The notes beneath the pieces were generated by a model. It made no database searches. It saw only the letters and a program-made list of their open reading frames with translations, and was not told the DNA's origin. Below are positions 1-11,250 of a stretch of DNA of 64,000 nt, in pieces; within the stretch, counting starts at the first letter, position 1, and the number at the start of each line of letters is the position of its first letter. The stretch is taken from assembly GCA_023213315.1 (NCBI GenBank), contig JAKCPI010010626.1, positions 1 through 64,000 on the forward strand. Reading direction: 5' to 3'. Made by a program: the position numbers and the translations under genes. The stretch comes from Euborellia annulipes (taxonomy: Eukaryota; Arthropoda; Insecta; Dermaptera; Anisolabididae).

Positions 1-5
1 TATAT

Positions 6-542
6 GAACCGTGTTATTCAATGGTGTGTCAAAGACCAAAAAAATTCAAAATTGAGTTAAGCATGGAATATTGTTTCAAATGCTTTAATTAATAGTATTT
101 TTTATGAAATATGTCCTAAAAAATTTATTTTTAATGTAAAAGCATAAAATTATTTTTACAATATTTCAATGCAGGATTTACATTTTTCAATAATACTTAT
201 GCTATGTTATGCTTGTAATACTTAATTTGAAAAGAACAATTTTTCATTTATGCGTCAAGTGCAAGACATCGTAAACAACTATACGCTTGAGATATATTGT
301 TGCGTTTATGCCCTAAGTATTTTCAATTATGAACACCTCGGCATCGCTGATTGTTTAGAGGTATTTAATATAAACTCAAGAAAATATAATTTTATTTATT
401 TCAAATTTATATATTCATACACCATTACTTATATTCCATTTGTTGAAATTTAATACAAGTATTTCATAACCTACAAAAATTATAATTCATTTTTTAATTT
501 CTTTTAGCCTAATTTCTATAATGTTTTCTATCTTTTTCTATG

Positions 543-599
<57 letters not shown>

Positions 600-1407
600 C
601 AATTTGCGAATAAGAATTAGCTATCGTTTAATTGAAGTTGTAAGCCAGTGTGACTTTAACAGCCAATATAAAAAGTTATTTCCAAATAATATTATATATA
701 TTTTTTCCCCTTAAATAGAAGCAAAAAATCATTTTTTTTTTGAAAAATGAAAATTTTCTCTGAATTCATGTAGACGTCAAAATTTTAATTTTTTGATATT
801 ATTCCTGATAATGAAAACGAAGATGAAGGATGAGGATCAGTCGCGATTTCGAAAGACAACAAAAATAAATATTAGGTTGGGGCAGGTTGAAGTGGCCCGC
901 TAATGTGGGGTCTATTTCGTTATTATAACTTTGATTTACTGTTTCCAAGCTATTTATTCAGGAAATTAATAGATGAGAAAATTTTGATATCACTTTGTAT
1001 TTAATTTTAAAATATTAATACTATTTAAAATTGATGAATGTGATTTGATAAAAAAGTTTCTATGCTACTAGTATTAAGTATAAAGAGACTTTGAGTAATT
1101 TTTAGGGCAAATATAATTGGACAGAATTTTTTCAATCGTGGGTCGAATGGATTTTGAAGCATTTTTTACAAATATATATCGCACATAGAGAATTTTGTAA
1201 AAATAATTTTTTATATTTTATTTTTTTTCTCTAAATTAGTCATATTTTTAGAGATAATTTATGAATATCTGCCATAATTACAGTATTTACTTGCACAATT
1301 GACAAAAGTGATATATAATCTAATAAAAACAATTTAAATCCAGAAAAACTTTAATGTTGATTTTCTCAAAACTCTGATATTTGGTCTTTGACACACCATT
1401 GAATAAC
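6..1407. mobile_element. TIR element, GGAC-type family, long copy
   Basis: A 27-bp perfect terminal inverted repeat ends at 12-38 and 1381-1407 (core TGGTGTGTCAAAGACC). Sequence just inside both ends matches the 249-bp element at 22044-22292, so this is the same family carrying about 1.1 kb of extra internal DNA, including an (AT)n run. No transposase reading frame was recognised. The left end lies at the window edge and the right end is trimmed. Confidence 0.7.
546..593. repeat. (AT)n microsatellite
   Basis: About 48 bp of uninterrupted TA dinucleotides inside the TIR element. Confidence 0.95.
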
Positions 1408-1834
1408 GACAAAGCAAATGATCTCTGATATGAATTGGTTATTTTAAACGTTATTTTACCAAATTTTTTATTAATACTAGCCTACTTATTATTTATTTCT
1501 ACAAGAAATGAATGAATTTTTTAAAGCAGATTCAACAAATCCACTAAATTGAAGATTATGTCGACAATTTTTTTTTCTATGATTTTATTGAATAAATTTA
1601 ATTACACTAAAATAGTTATAAACACCATCTTCAGGAAGGGAGAGGTGCCGATAGATATTTACTTTTTGAATTGTTTTTTTTTATCAGATATTCAACATTT
1701 AGGAGATCGTAGTATAAATCGCCTTATACAGACAGAGCTTTGGGTCAAACTAACTACGACCTGAGTTCTTATTAAATCATAGTCAAGTAGCTTATCCGAG
1801 AGATAGCTATTTAACTGGAAGTTAATCCATTTTT
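1408..1834. other. AT-rich spacer without recognised features
   Basis: I see no splice-flanked open frame and no second copy of this sequence in the window. Confidence 0.5.
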
Positions 1835-2218
1835 ACTTTCTCTTACCTCTATATATATATGTTAATATATATAGAGAGAGAAAGTATTGGATTCATGTCA
1901 AAAATTCGATGTCGAGATTTTGATGGATATACACGTTTTGAGTCCCCGTTACGTCCCCTGAGTCCAAAAAAGTGGTTTTCGCGACATGGTCTGTCTGTCT
2001 GTGTGTGGGTAGGTGGGTGGGTGTGTGTTCAATTTTAAGCATGAAGGAATTGAGCTAGGAGTTTAAAATACCCCCCCCCCTGAGGCGTCAATATAAGCTT
2101 TTAATCAAAATCGGCTAAAAAGTACTTTACAAATGTACTTTTTCAGTTTTTTTTTTCCTCAAAATTTGCTTCAAGGGTTTTGATTAAGATTCAAAAATCA
2201 ATTATTTTTTAGATGCTA
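1835..2218 (+). mobile_element. Repeat A, 5' part
   Basis: Starts with the family's palindromic end (ACTTTCTCTTACC, an AT core, then AGAGAAAGT), followed by the conserved body TTCGATGTCGAGATTTTGAT and a GT-rich spot. It is cut off before the 3' hairpin. A poly-C run occupies the position that is homopolymeric in several copies. Confidence 0.85.
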
Positions 2219-2388
2219 GGGGGCCGCAAGAAGCACGGATTTATATAATAGAATTATTAAAAAAGAAAATATTTTTAAATACTTGCATTGCTTCAAATAG
2301 AAAATGATATAATCTCTTTATGCCTATCCCACTCACACACTCAAGATTATATTATATACTTTTCTACATGATTTGATACTTGTTTCAG

Positions 2389-2514
2389 GAGGTCCAGAGC
2401 GGCTCCAAGTCTGGCTATTCTTTGTGCATTGGTTTAGTAAGGCGAGGAGAATCTTCTTAGTGAACAGCCCCGTTAACGCCCTGGTCAGCTTTTTCTCCAA
2501 AACTCCTTATTTTG
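2389..2514 (+). CDS. Candidate internal exon, product unrecognised
   Basis: A pyrimidine-rich acceptor ending TTGTTTCAG is followed by 126 nt and a strong donor, GGTGAGTAAA. Only one frame is open throughout. It starts after two bases of a split codon and reads PERLQVWLFFVHWFSKARR, then SPVNALVSFFSKTPYF. The stretch is hydrophobic and aromatic, perhaps membrane-associated, but I recognise no family. The block is much richer in GC than its surroundings and is free of the repeats on either side. The exon is phase 1 at both ends, so it could be skipped or included without a frameshift. The minus strand offers no open frame with splice sites. It could be a gene within the Lar intron on the opposite strand, a remnant of a transposon gene, or chance. 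Confidence 0.4.
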
Positions 2515-2659
2515 GTGAGTAAAACTTAAAATCTTTACAATTCTAATTCATTTTTCAATTATAAATATGCTAATATATAAATCTTGTGACATTCAAATAG
2601 TTAATTATTAAAAATAGCGAAAACATGATTTCATTTCATTCAAAGAACATTTGACTTTT

Positions 2660-3021
2660 TACTTTCTCTTACCTCTATATATGTTAATATATAGTGAGAG
2701 AAAGTATTGGATTCATGTCAAAAATTCGATGTCGAGATTTTGATGGATATACACGTTTTGAAGTCCCCTGTGTCCAAAAAAGTGGTTTTCGCGACGTGTT
2801 CTCTGTGTCTGTTTGTCTGTCTAGGGGTGTGTGTGTGTGTGTGTCTATGAACAAAATATCTCAAGAACGAAAAGAGCTAGGAGGTTGAAATTTTATATTT
2901 AAGTTAAGTACCCTCCTGGGACGTGACACGAAGCTTTTCAACAAAATCGGCCAGAGTACTTTACTGATGTACTTTTACAGTTTTTTTTCGATTTTCTCAA
3001 AATTCGCTCCAACGATTTTAT
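2660..3021 (+). mobile_element. Repeat A, 5' part
   Basis: Same start and body as the copy at 1835, with a (GT)n run at the same internal place. It belongs to the variant with ATCTCAAGAACGAAAAGAGC in the body. It ends abruptly near CTCCAACGATTTT. Confidence 0.85.
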
Positions 3022-3697
3022 TTATTTATATTATTAATTTTATTATTACCGTATATTTCCTCGGAAACAAAATATGAAATGTAAATGGTTGACTCGATAT
3101 GTAGATTGAGATTTATTTAATTGAAATATTCTTTAAACCTCACTTCACATACCTTCATGGTCTAACTAAAAACAAAATTAAAATAATTCATTCATAATTT
3201 ATTTCAATCATTTATCGAAATTTCTATCATTTTGAGTGGAAATCGATTGTATGAGAAGGGAGAGAGGCTTGACACTAATCTACGAAGCCGGAAAAATTTA
3301 TTTAACATTTTAATAAAGAAAAAAATTGATTGACCAAGTTGAAGCATGGTCTTTTAAAATTGGAAAAAAAAACTAAAAAAAGTACATCAGTAAAGTGCTA
3401 GACTCCAATTTTCACAAAAGTTTATAAGATACATTTTAAGATAGAAATCTACTCATCTTTTTGTCGCCGATACCCATATTAGTCAAATTCCAAAAAAAAA
3501 AACCACATCTCTAATCCACTACCATTATTAAAAAAGAGATTGGATAAAAAATCCAATTAAGGATTATGTTTCAACAAGTTATTATTTAGATAAACTCGCA
3601 TTTATTTTATCAATAAAAAAAATTACAAAAAAAATCATTAATTATATTATTATTCAAACAAACAAATTATATTTGTAATGTTTAAAGTTATATTTTT
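3022..3697. other. AT-rich spacer without recognised features
   Basis: Low-complexity AT sequence. A short stretch near 3376-3400 (AAGTACATCAGTAAAGT) is an A-family scrap on the minus strand. Confidence 0.4.
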
Positions 3698-4307
3698 ACT
3701 TTCTCTTACCTCTATAGAGAGAAAGTATAAGATTCATGTCGAAAATTCGATGTCGAGATTTTGATGGATATACACGTTGTGAGGTCCCCTGAATCCAAAA
3801 AAGTGGTTTTCGCGACATGGTCTGTCTGTGAGTCTGTTTTCAATTTTAACCATGAAGGAATTGAGCTATGAGGTTGGAATTTTATATTTAAGTTACACAC
3901 CCCGTGGGGGCGTGAAAATAAGCTTTTAATCAAAATCGGCCAAAAAGTACTAGTACTTTACTGATGTACTTTTTCAATTTTTTTCGATTTTCTCAAAATT
4001 TGCTTTAACGATTTTGATTAAAAGTCAAAAATCAATTATTTTTTAGAAGCTCTTTCAAATATATATTTTCATTTTGCCCTCAAAATTGTTTGAAGCACAC
4101 TTTACTCTTGTACTTCATTGGAGAGATATGAGAAATTGGTTGTGAGGGTAACAGAATATAAATATTTTCCTATATTTATAAATTTTACAACTTGAATTCT
4201 AATATATCGGTGGAAAATAAATATATCTCGACACAAAAAATCTGGTGTGACAAGCACCTTCGGTAATCGAAAGTTGTGTGCTGTCCGACCAGTCACACCA
4301 GATTTTT
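3698..4307 (+). mobile_element. Repeat A, near full length
   Basis: Runs from the 5' palindrome (ACTTTCTCTTACC...AGAGAAAGT) to the 3' hairpin ending GTCACACCAGATTTTT. The body holds the usual blocks in order: TCGATGTCGAG, GTGGTTTTCGCGACATGG, TTTTATATTTAAGTTA, AAATCGGCCAAAAAGTACT, then the degenerated X-box region near 4138. The 3' hairpin is partly deleted on its left stem. Confidence 0.9.
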
Positions 4308-4670
4308 ATTTAATTTAATATAGAATAACAAATTGAATAAAAAAAAAAATTATTTTCTATATTGAAAGAAATCTTATATTTTGTTAAAAAAATCTTGCTC
4401 CGATTATCATGATCGTGTCCTCTTATGAATTTTAAAATATGATTTGATTGAGTTTTTATCTAAAAACTTTCACGTGTGATCTAAATCGTTCTTATAATTT
4501 AATAGTAGGTCTAATAGGGGTCGCGAGATTAAAAAGATCACGTAGCTCCGTAAAATAGATAATTTTCGAGTTAATATGTCTTTAAAATACATTTCTATAA
4601 TAATCAATAAAGGGATAGCATTATAAATCAATATAATTATTATCATTGATATATTAAATAGTAGGTTATT
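4308..4670. other. AT-rich spacer without recognised features
   Basis: I see no repeat shared with other parts of the window and no exon-like block. Confidence 0.4.
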
Positions 4671-5015
4671 ACTTTCTCTTACCTATATATGTACATATAA
4701 GATTCGTGTCAAAAATTCGATGTCGAGATTTTGATAAACATACACGTTTTGAGGTCCCCTAGGTGCAAAAAAGTGGTTTTCTCAACATGGGAACAAAATA
4801 TCTCAGGAAAGAGCTACGAGAATGAAATTTTGTATTTGAGTTAGGTCCCCCCCCCCCCCCCCCAAGGGGTGAAAATATACTTTTGATCAAAATCGGCCAA
4901 AATGTACTTGCACTTTTTCAGTTTTTTTTTTTTTCTCTCGAAATTCGCTCCTACGATTTTAATTAAAATCCATAAATCAATTATTACTTTCTCTTACCTA
5001 TATGTATGTTAATTT
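4671..5015 (+). mobile_element. Repeat A, 5' part, followed by a second A start
   Basis: A 5'-end copy with a long poly-C run at 4846-4863. At about 4986 the element's starting motif ACTTTCTCTTACC appears again, so a second truncated A start is joined directly behind it. Confidence 0.8.
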
Positions 5016-5124
5016 ATTCCTTACTACAGAAATCTTGTTTGCTATTGTTCTTCTCTTCGTCAAGATTTCGTGATTTTGTTTATTTATAATCAATTTGATA
5101 AGAAAGGTTGATAGAAAAGGAATT

Positions 5125-5372
5125 GGACGATGTTATACATGAAGGAACCAAGCGCTATTATGATCGAATTTGATATAAGACCGCCATCTTGTAGGGAAAA
5201 AGAAGATCTATCTCTTTATTTAAATCACAACATTACTCTGTTCACTTTTTTTTTTTTAGATAAAACAAGAAAAAAGTCATTGCCTTTGGGTTTGTTTGCA
5301 ATTGTGCAAATGAAATAGCCTTTATCGCAGATTTAGGTTAATGGCGCTTGGTTCCTTCTTGCATAACAGTCC
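5125..5372. mobile_element. TIR MITE, GGAC family, 248 bp, TSD AATT
   Basis: Ends GGACGATGTTATACATGA and its imperfect complement TGCATAACAGTCC. Subterminal AAGGAACCAAGCGC is repeated inverted at the other end. AATT flanks both sides (5121-5124 and 5373-5376). Length and terminal TGTTAYNCA match the element at 22044. Confidence 0.75.
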
Positions 5373-5443
5373 AATTGGGACAATTTGTATATAGGAATAA
5401 AAATTTTAATTCCTTCTCTCTGAATCCGTCTTTGAATATAATA

Positions 5444-5808
5444 TCTATATATATAATTCACTAATGTCCGTCTGTCTGTCGGTCACGCTCTATTTAGGCA
5501 ACTTCCCGTTGGAATTTTGAAATGAAATTTTTTATGCATAAAGAGGACTTTCTCGGGATTATAGGAAAATTATTTTCATTCCGAAATTCCCATAACTTTT
5601 TGAGTTATTAATTTTTAAAGTTACGATTTCTCCCATAGGAAATGTATAGAGAAATTTTTATGTATTCTTTTCATTTCTGTATTCCATGAATGTAAACAAA
5701 TCCTCAAGCAGGCACTGGATTGGAATAGAATTTTTTTTTTCATAATTAAGAAGAAAAGGCCAGGGTCCGAGCCAGCTGGAGGGGGGTCCAGGGAGGCGAC
5801 GCGGCTAG
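5444..5808 (+). mobile_element. Helitron-like nonautonomous element B, complete copy
   Basis: Begins TCTATATATATAA after an A and ends GCGGCTAG before a T, fitting Helitron insertion between A and T with a CTRR end. It carries the GTCTGTCTGTC run near the start and the conserved TTAGGCAACTTCCCGTTGG block. The 3' hairpin (CCAGCTGG and neighbouring G/C runs) is weaker than in other copies. No Rep/helicase coding sequence is present. Confidence 0.75.
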
Positions 5809-7122
5809 TAGTAATAAAATAAGCCACCTCTCTAAAATATTTCATTCAGATTGGTATATAGGCTTTAATAAGATATTAATTATATTTTATTTTTTTTCAA
5901 ATATTTCTTCAGTGCATAGAATTTATTAATTTAGATAGGCTTTGGTTGCTTTCTCTCTAATCACCATCGACCTGTTGGCTAGCGCTCTTCTTTCTCTATG
6001 TATATATTCAAGGGATGATTTTTTCGGTGTCATTTGGCTTTGTTAATGTCGTTTCCTTTTGGTTTGCACAACCATCTGTTCTTGCATGCACACGCACGTA
6101 TTTTAGCCGGTTATAGCCCTGATGTCACTTGCACATAGAGACAAAAAGTGGCCCTAGCATCCAACCAACCACCCTCGAGATATATGGAAATGTATTATAC
6201 GCTGGTGTCTACTTGGAGACCCAGGGACTTAATCAGGCTTTAATCATAGGGCGCAATGTCCATTAGCTTGGTTGCCCGTTGCTATTAATCATGATTTACT
6301 GCACCGTTTTTACAATTATCAATAGAACTTAAATAGGAATTAAGTGAGAAATGTACGTTTTATAAGCCTTTATTACTTATTATCTGCTGAAATGTATTGC
6401 TCTTTGAAATATATGGCCAGGGAATGGAAAAAAATTTCAAATTAAATAAAATTTATTCTCAATTAAAAAAAAATTTTATTTTTTTACATATACACGAGCC
6501 TCTCTCTATCTATTTAAAGAGGAAAGAGGAATAACAGGGGTATATGAGGGGGGGGGGGGGGCCCCGGATATAAAATGAATATCACATTTCAAAATTAATA
6601 ATAATAATCTCTTTTCTTTCATGTAAATTTACACATGTTATTAATTAAATAAAAAGAATTAATTTAAATGTTTATAATAGCCTTCGGCAACTAAGCCGTT
6701 TTAACCAACCACTAATTAATTTATTTAAAACATAATTAAAATCACTATTTCAATATTCACATAAAAATATTGCATCATATTTGGTTAGAAACCTTCATCA
6801 AATGGGAATTTTACTAGTTAAATGCAATAGTGTGGTACAACTCAAAAAGTCGTAATTTTCTCTTTTTGAACTATTTGCTTTATTTATATTTCCTTTTTTA
6901 AAAATTTAATAATTTAAAATCTAATTATTTATTATTGATGTCATAAAATTTAGTTCATTTTATCATGAATAAGTCTACAACTCATACTTATGGAAAGCCA
7001 AAAAAATAAAATTACAAATATATTTACAATCAATCCCCTTAATTCTCATAGGATATTTTTTTTCGAATAGCCATTTATTATGATTTTTGCGTTGTGGCAC
7101 TATTGTATTCAGCAAGAGATAT
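5809..7122. other. Spacer, mixed low-copy sequence
   Basis: The block 5935-6300 has balanced base composition and may be old unique intron. A G/C homopolymer run lies at 6548-6565. No splice-flanked open frame was recognised. Confidence 0.4.
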
Positions 7123-7283
7123 AAAAAATCTGGTGTGACTGGCCGCACAGCACACACCTTTCTCTTAACTTCGGTAAGAGAAAGTTGTGCTCTGTGCTTG
7201 TCACGCCAGATATTTTTGCGCCGGTATATTAGAATTCAAGATGTCAAATTTATAAATATGGAAAAATATTTATTTATTTATTT

Positions 7284-7297
7284 GTTACCATGGCAAC
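7284..7297. promoter_or_regulatory. X-box-like palindrome GTTACCATGGCAAC in repeat A
   Basis: A 14-bp palindrome that fits the RFX-factor X-box pattern GTNRCC-N2-RGYAAC. Equivalent sites occur in other A copies. Function is inferred only from the motif. Confidence 0.5.
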
Positions 7298-7456
7298 CAT
7301 TTCTCTTTCCTATGAAGTACAAGAGTAAAGTGGTCTTCAAACAATTTTGAGAGATAAATGAGAATATAAATTTCTAAATCTAAAAAATAATTAATTTTTG
7401 AATTTTAATCAAATCAAATAATCGTTAGAGCTAATTTTGAGAAAATAGATAAAAAC

Positions 7457-7823
7457 TAGGAACCGACCGAATATTCGGTTTCGGTTACGGTTTCGGCCAA
7501 AAATCCTGGTTTCGGCCAAAAAGTAGCCGAAACCTGAGTCTGAAAAGATGGGATGAGACTGGCATGCAAAAAAAAAAGGTCAAATGATTTGCACTTGAGG
7601 GAAAAAAAAATTTAGTCTCCCTAAAAAAAGGTAAAATTGATTTTCACGGGAGGGGAAAAAATTTTACGCAAGGCGGAAAAAATTTCAAAAAGAAAAAAAA
7701 AAAAAAAAAAAGGTAAAATGATATAAATTTTTTATAGGAAAAAGAAGTTTCGGTTTCGGCCGAAACTAAAATTGAGGCCGAATATTCGGTTTCGGCTGAA
7801 AATCTTGTTTCGGTCAGACCCTA
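7457..7823. mobile_element. hAT-like MITE with 8-bp TSD, nested in repeat A
   Basis: Termini TAGGAACCGACCGAA and, inverted, TAGGGTCTGACCGAAA. It is flanked by ATAAAAAC on both sides (7449-7456 and 7824-7831). The interior is rich in CGGTTTCGGCCGAAAC motifs. An 8-bp duplication and TAGGG-type ends are typical of hAT elements. Confidence 0.85.
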
Positions 7824-8572
7824 ATAAAAACTGAAAAAGTACATCAGTAAAGTACTAGTACTTTTTGGCTGATTTTGATCAAAAGCTTATTTTCACGCCT
7901 CAGGGGGGTGCCTATCTTAAATATAAAATTTCAACCTCCTAGTTTTATCCCTTCATGCTTAAAATTGATAGACACCCACAGAGACAGATACACACACACA
8001 CACACACACACATACAGACAGACCATGTTTGCGAAAAACTAACCTCTTTAGAATCTAATTAATCTTCGATTTTCCTAATAATCTTATCATCGCTGTGTTC
8101 GTTTTTCAATATTGACAGTGTACTTTTCATAAATCATTCATTTATTCGAGATGACATCACTTGTAAAGTAGGCTTAAATGCAATTGCATTATATCTCTAC
8201 TATATAACCTGAACATGCTTTTATTGGATAATTTGGGGGTTTGTAAATGCACTTGTCTAAAAAGAGGAAAGGGCAAATGCACTGGGATATTCTAAATTTA
8301 GAAAACATTTTAGAGTGCCTTCTATATACTAATTTCTGATACTTGTTATAGATGAGGGATTTATATTAATATATCCTTTATTTTTAGTCATTTTTAGTTC
8401 ATATTCATATCTCTAGGGAGGCGCGGACTTGTTTAAGGGGATGCGCGAAGATAAATTTTCCAAATGATTGCTAGTTTTATAAATAAAATAATAAAATTAT
8501 TTAGAAAATTCTGGGACGGAATTTTTAATTAAAATAATAAATATGAATAAATAAAAAAAATATATTTTTAGA

Positions 8573-8759
8573 TAGCAAGTTTGCGAGATATGTTTGTGCT
8601 TAAGATTGGGCAAAAATTCCACCCCCTGGAGTCGAACCAGGACCTCCACGCTTTCGCGGTGGGTGGACTACCCTTATCCTGGGCGCCCTGGTTCGACTCC
8701 AGGGGGTGCAATTTTTGCCCAATCTTAAGCACAAACATATCTCGCAAACTTGCTATCTT
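8573..8759. repeat. tRNA-3'-half foldback, locus 1
   Basis: Near-perfect inverted repeat. Each arm holds a tRNA T-arm (GGTTCGACTCC with a perfect 5-bp stem CCTGG/CCAGG), an acceptor end and about 50 bp of identical 3' flank reaching GATAGCAAGTTTGCGAG. The unique centre (about 8644-8690) is a tRNA-like D-arm and anticodon arm. Read on minus, the centre has GGATAAGGGTAGTCC as a D-arm, then CCACC-GCGAAAG-CGTGG. So a tRNA-like gene's 5' side has been replaced by an inverted copy of its own 3' side. It interrupts the hAT-like MITE. Confidence 0.8.
8650..8712 (-). tRNA. tRNA-like sequence (degenerate; not a normal gene)
   Basis: On the minus strand a D-arm-like loop, a 7-nt anticodon loop GCGAAAG and a perfect T-arm follow in tRNA order. 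Position 33 is C instead of T, and the 5' acceptor strand is not an ordinary tRNA 5' end. Box B (GGTTCGACTCC) is intact. Most likely a pseudogene. Confidence 0.4.
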
Positions 8760-9052
8760 AAACGATATTTTGACTGGCTAATGAACAGTATATTTGAGCG
8801 TTGATTGAAAAAATTCAAAATATTTTTATATAAATTTATATTTTTTAGTATTAAAAATTTTTGTTTTTTTATTATTTTATTAAATTTCGGGGGGAGGGAG
8901 CGTCATACGATTAAATATTTTTAAGGGAGGTGTTGTTACATAAAGTTTGGAAACCACTGGCCTAAAGTAAGACTCATTCTAGAAAATTATACTATGTATA
9001 AAACCCAAAGGCGGATCCAGGGAAGTTTTTCAGGGTTTTAATTTTTTTCTGA

Positions 9053-9090
9053 CTAGACGCGAAGCTCGCCGAAGGCGATAGCATTGTTAA
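9053..9090 (-). mobile_element. 3' end of a Helitron-like element (fragment)
   Basis: The minus strand reads TCGCCTTCGGCGAGCTTCGC followed by GTCTAG, that is, a terminal hairpin and a CTAG end as in the other B elements. The rest of the element is missing. Confidence 0.55.
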
Positions 9091-10233
9091 TTATTTTATT
9101 TATTAGGATTGGATAAGGGGTTGAAAAATTGAAAAAAAAAAATGCTTTTTAAATTTATTTTAGCTAAATCGAAGCCAAATAAAAAGAAAACATTAAAAAA
9201 AAATAGCTTATGAATAATGATTATTATTTTGATTGGGGGGGGGGGGGGATGAAGGCTTGATTATTTAAGAAAGGCCTTGGAATATTCCAAATCACTTGTT
9301 GACATTCTTTTTTATCTCTAAATATAGTTAGATTAGAGAAAAAGATATTTTTTTACTTTTAATAAAAAGGGAATTGTTATTTTCATCAAACTGGTTTATT
9401 CCTATTCGAAGAGAGAGAGAGAGAGGCAAGTCTCGTTCAGTCGAGCGCGTGGCCTCGTGACAGGCGCCAAGCTTGCTTGCTATCTTTTTTTAGTTTAAAG
9501 TGAATCAAAGTGAATAATTAATATAGTGTAACCCACCCTGACCACACCGTCAGCCAACACACCCTCTTGAGAGTCTTATTAAAGGTAATTATTATGCATT
9601 TTATCGTTGAAAAAAAAAAGATAGAAACAAATAATTTGACTGCGAAAAGCGATTCTTTTGAATATGAAATTAAATATTTTATATTTCATTAAGGGTAGAG
9701 GGTGAATATAAGCTGTTGAAAGGGAGAGGAGGAGTGTAGGTGTCATTGAAAAAATTTGTTTTTTATTTTTTATTTTTTTAACACTTTCTCATTCACACAC
9801 ACACATACACAAAGTCACCATTATTTTCCATTATATTCTTTCTATTTGGCCTATATTTTTGTTAATCAAATTTCTTTAATATACTTTTACACAGGGGTGG
9901 ATTAAGGGTTGAAAATTAAAATAAAATAATTTCAAAATAAAATAAAAATTAAAATAATTATTTATAAATGTATTCAAATTATTTTGAGAGTAATTTCGCG
10001 GGGATGGCTCGCATTTCCTTAAAGGAGGGGGGGTATGAAGGCATTGACTAGGGGGGTTAATGCCCCATCCCCTATAATGCACAAAGATATTAATGTTTTT
10101 TAATACTTTTACTAAAAAATAAGTCCATTCCGTTTGAGTTAAAATTTATACTCAGTCCACTTAGAATTTTATGGGGTGAGTTACCGCATTTTTTTTGTAT
10201 GTATAACTAATCTCAATTCGGATTTGAATTTGT
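9091..10233. other. AT-rich spacer with hAT-like scraps
   Basis: Contains G runs (9236-9249), a GA run (9411-9424) and a possible hAT-like scrap at 9892-10080 starting CAGGGGTGGATTAAGG. No matching right end or duplication could be confirmed. Confidence 0.35.
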
Positions 10234-10503
10234 ACTTTCTCTTACCTATATGTATAAATTAATATACATATATATAGAGAGAGAAAGTATTGGATTCATC
10301 TCAAAAATTCGATGTCGATCGAGACTTTGATAGATATACTCGTTATGAGGTCCCCTGAATAAAAAAAAAAGTGGTTTTCGCGACATGCCTGTCTGTGTGT
10401 CTGCTTGGGTTCAATTTAAAGCATGAAGGAATTGAGCTAGGAGGTTGAAATTTTATATTTAAGTTAGGCACCCCCCTAGGGCGTGAAAATAAGATTTGAG
10501 AAA
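10234..10503 (+). mobile_element. Repeat A, 5' part
   Basis: Palindromic start and body up to GAAAATAAGATTTGAG, where it abuts the foldback at 10516. Confidence 0.85.
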
Positions 10504-10515
10504 AATATTTTTTTT

Positions 10516-10728
10516 TCAGGAATGAAAGTTAGAAGAAAACGAAGCCAGAATTTTTTCTTTAAAAATATATTTTAACAGCTGACGTTTCGGCTCTGGTCAA
10601 AGCCATCCTCGGAGCTGATCATTATCAGCTCCGAGGATGGCTTTGACCAAAGCCGAAACGTGAGCTGTTAAAATATATTTTTAAAGAAAAAATTCTGGTT
10701 GCGTTTTCTTCTAACTTTCATTCCTGAT
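10516..10728. mobile_element. Foldback with two facing hammerhead-like PLE ends
   Basis: About 100-bp arms (TCAGGAATGAAAGTTAGAAG and its complement) around a 10-bp centre GATCATTATC. Each arm ends in a PLE-type block: CAGCTCCGAGGATGGC, a spacer, then AGCCGAAACGT, with AGCTG closing stem I. The core reads CCGAGGA instead of CTGANGA, so it is probably a decayed ribozyme. A second copy with a longer centre lies at 48211-48614. Confidence 0.8.
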
Positions 10729-10761
10729 ACAAATTCCACCAGCCATAAAATACCCTTATAC

Positions 10762-11023
10762 CAGCGTGTTCCAAACTGTGAGGCGCGGACTAGTCTAAGG
10801 GAAGGGGCGAATATTGGCCCCCAGGACCAATTTTCCAAATGATTGCTAGTTTTAATATAAATAAGAATAAATAAAAAAATATTTTTATATAAATTTATAT
10901 TTTTTAGCATTAAAAATTTTTGTTTTTGTATTATTTTATAAAATGTGGGGGGGGGGGGGGGAGGCGTCATAAGATTAATTATTTTTAAGGAAGGCGTTGT
11001 AACATAAAGTTTGGAAACCACTG
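10762..11023 (+). mobile_element. hAT-like MITE (CAGTGGTTTCC family), 262 bp
   Basis: Starts CAGCGTGTTCCAAACTGTGA and ends AGTTTGGAAACCACTG. It holds a poly-G run and the GGAGGCGTCAT block shared with 27387-27636. The target duplication is not clear. Confidence 0.75.
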
Positions 11024-11250
11024 CTCTAGGCCATTTACATTACACTTCGTCATATTTAGCATCCTTATTAAATTTGAATAAATTTGGGATTTAAACCGAA
11101 CTACTGAATTATACATCAAAAAAGGTTAAATTTAAGCTAGTAAACATTATGATATAATTAGAGTGAGGTGGATAGCTGAGTAGATCTTGTAGTAAGGAAG
11201 AAAGAAAAGAGCGATTGCAGCTAGGTTTATTTCGTTTAATACTTCAAGCC

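Larger units (their letters stand above)
7123..8043 (-). mobile_element. Repeat A interrupted by a hAT-like insertion
   Basis: In minus-strand orientation the 3' hairpin lies at 7123-7215 (AAAAAATCTGGTGTGACTGG), then the X-box motif at 7284-7297, then the body. A 367-bp hAT-like element splits the body at 7457-7823, after which A resumes with CTGAAAAAGTACATCAGT. The 5' palindrome is missing, being lost near 8043. Confidence 0.88.
8413..8959 (+). mobile_element. hAT-like MITE (CAGTGGTTTCC family) split by the tRNA hairpin
   Basis: The left part starts within GGGAGGCGCGGACTTG (the terminal repeat is lost). The right part ends AAGTTTGGAAACCACTG. It shares body and right end with the copies at 10762 and 27387. 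The tRNA-bearing foldback at 8573-8759 sits in its middle. Confidence 0.75.
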
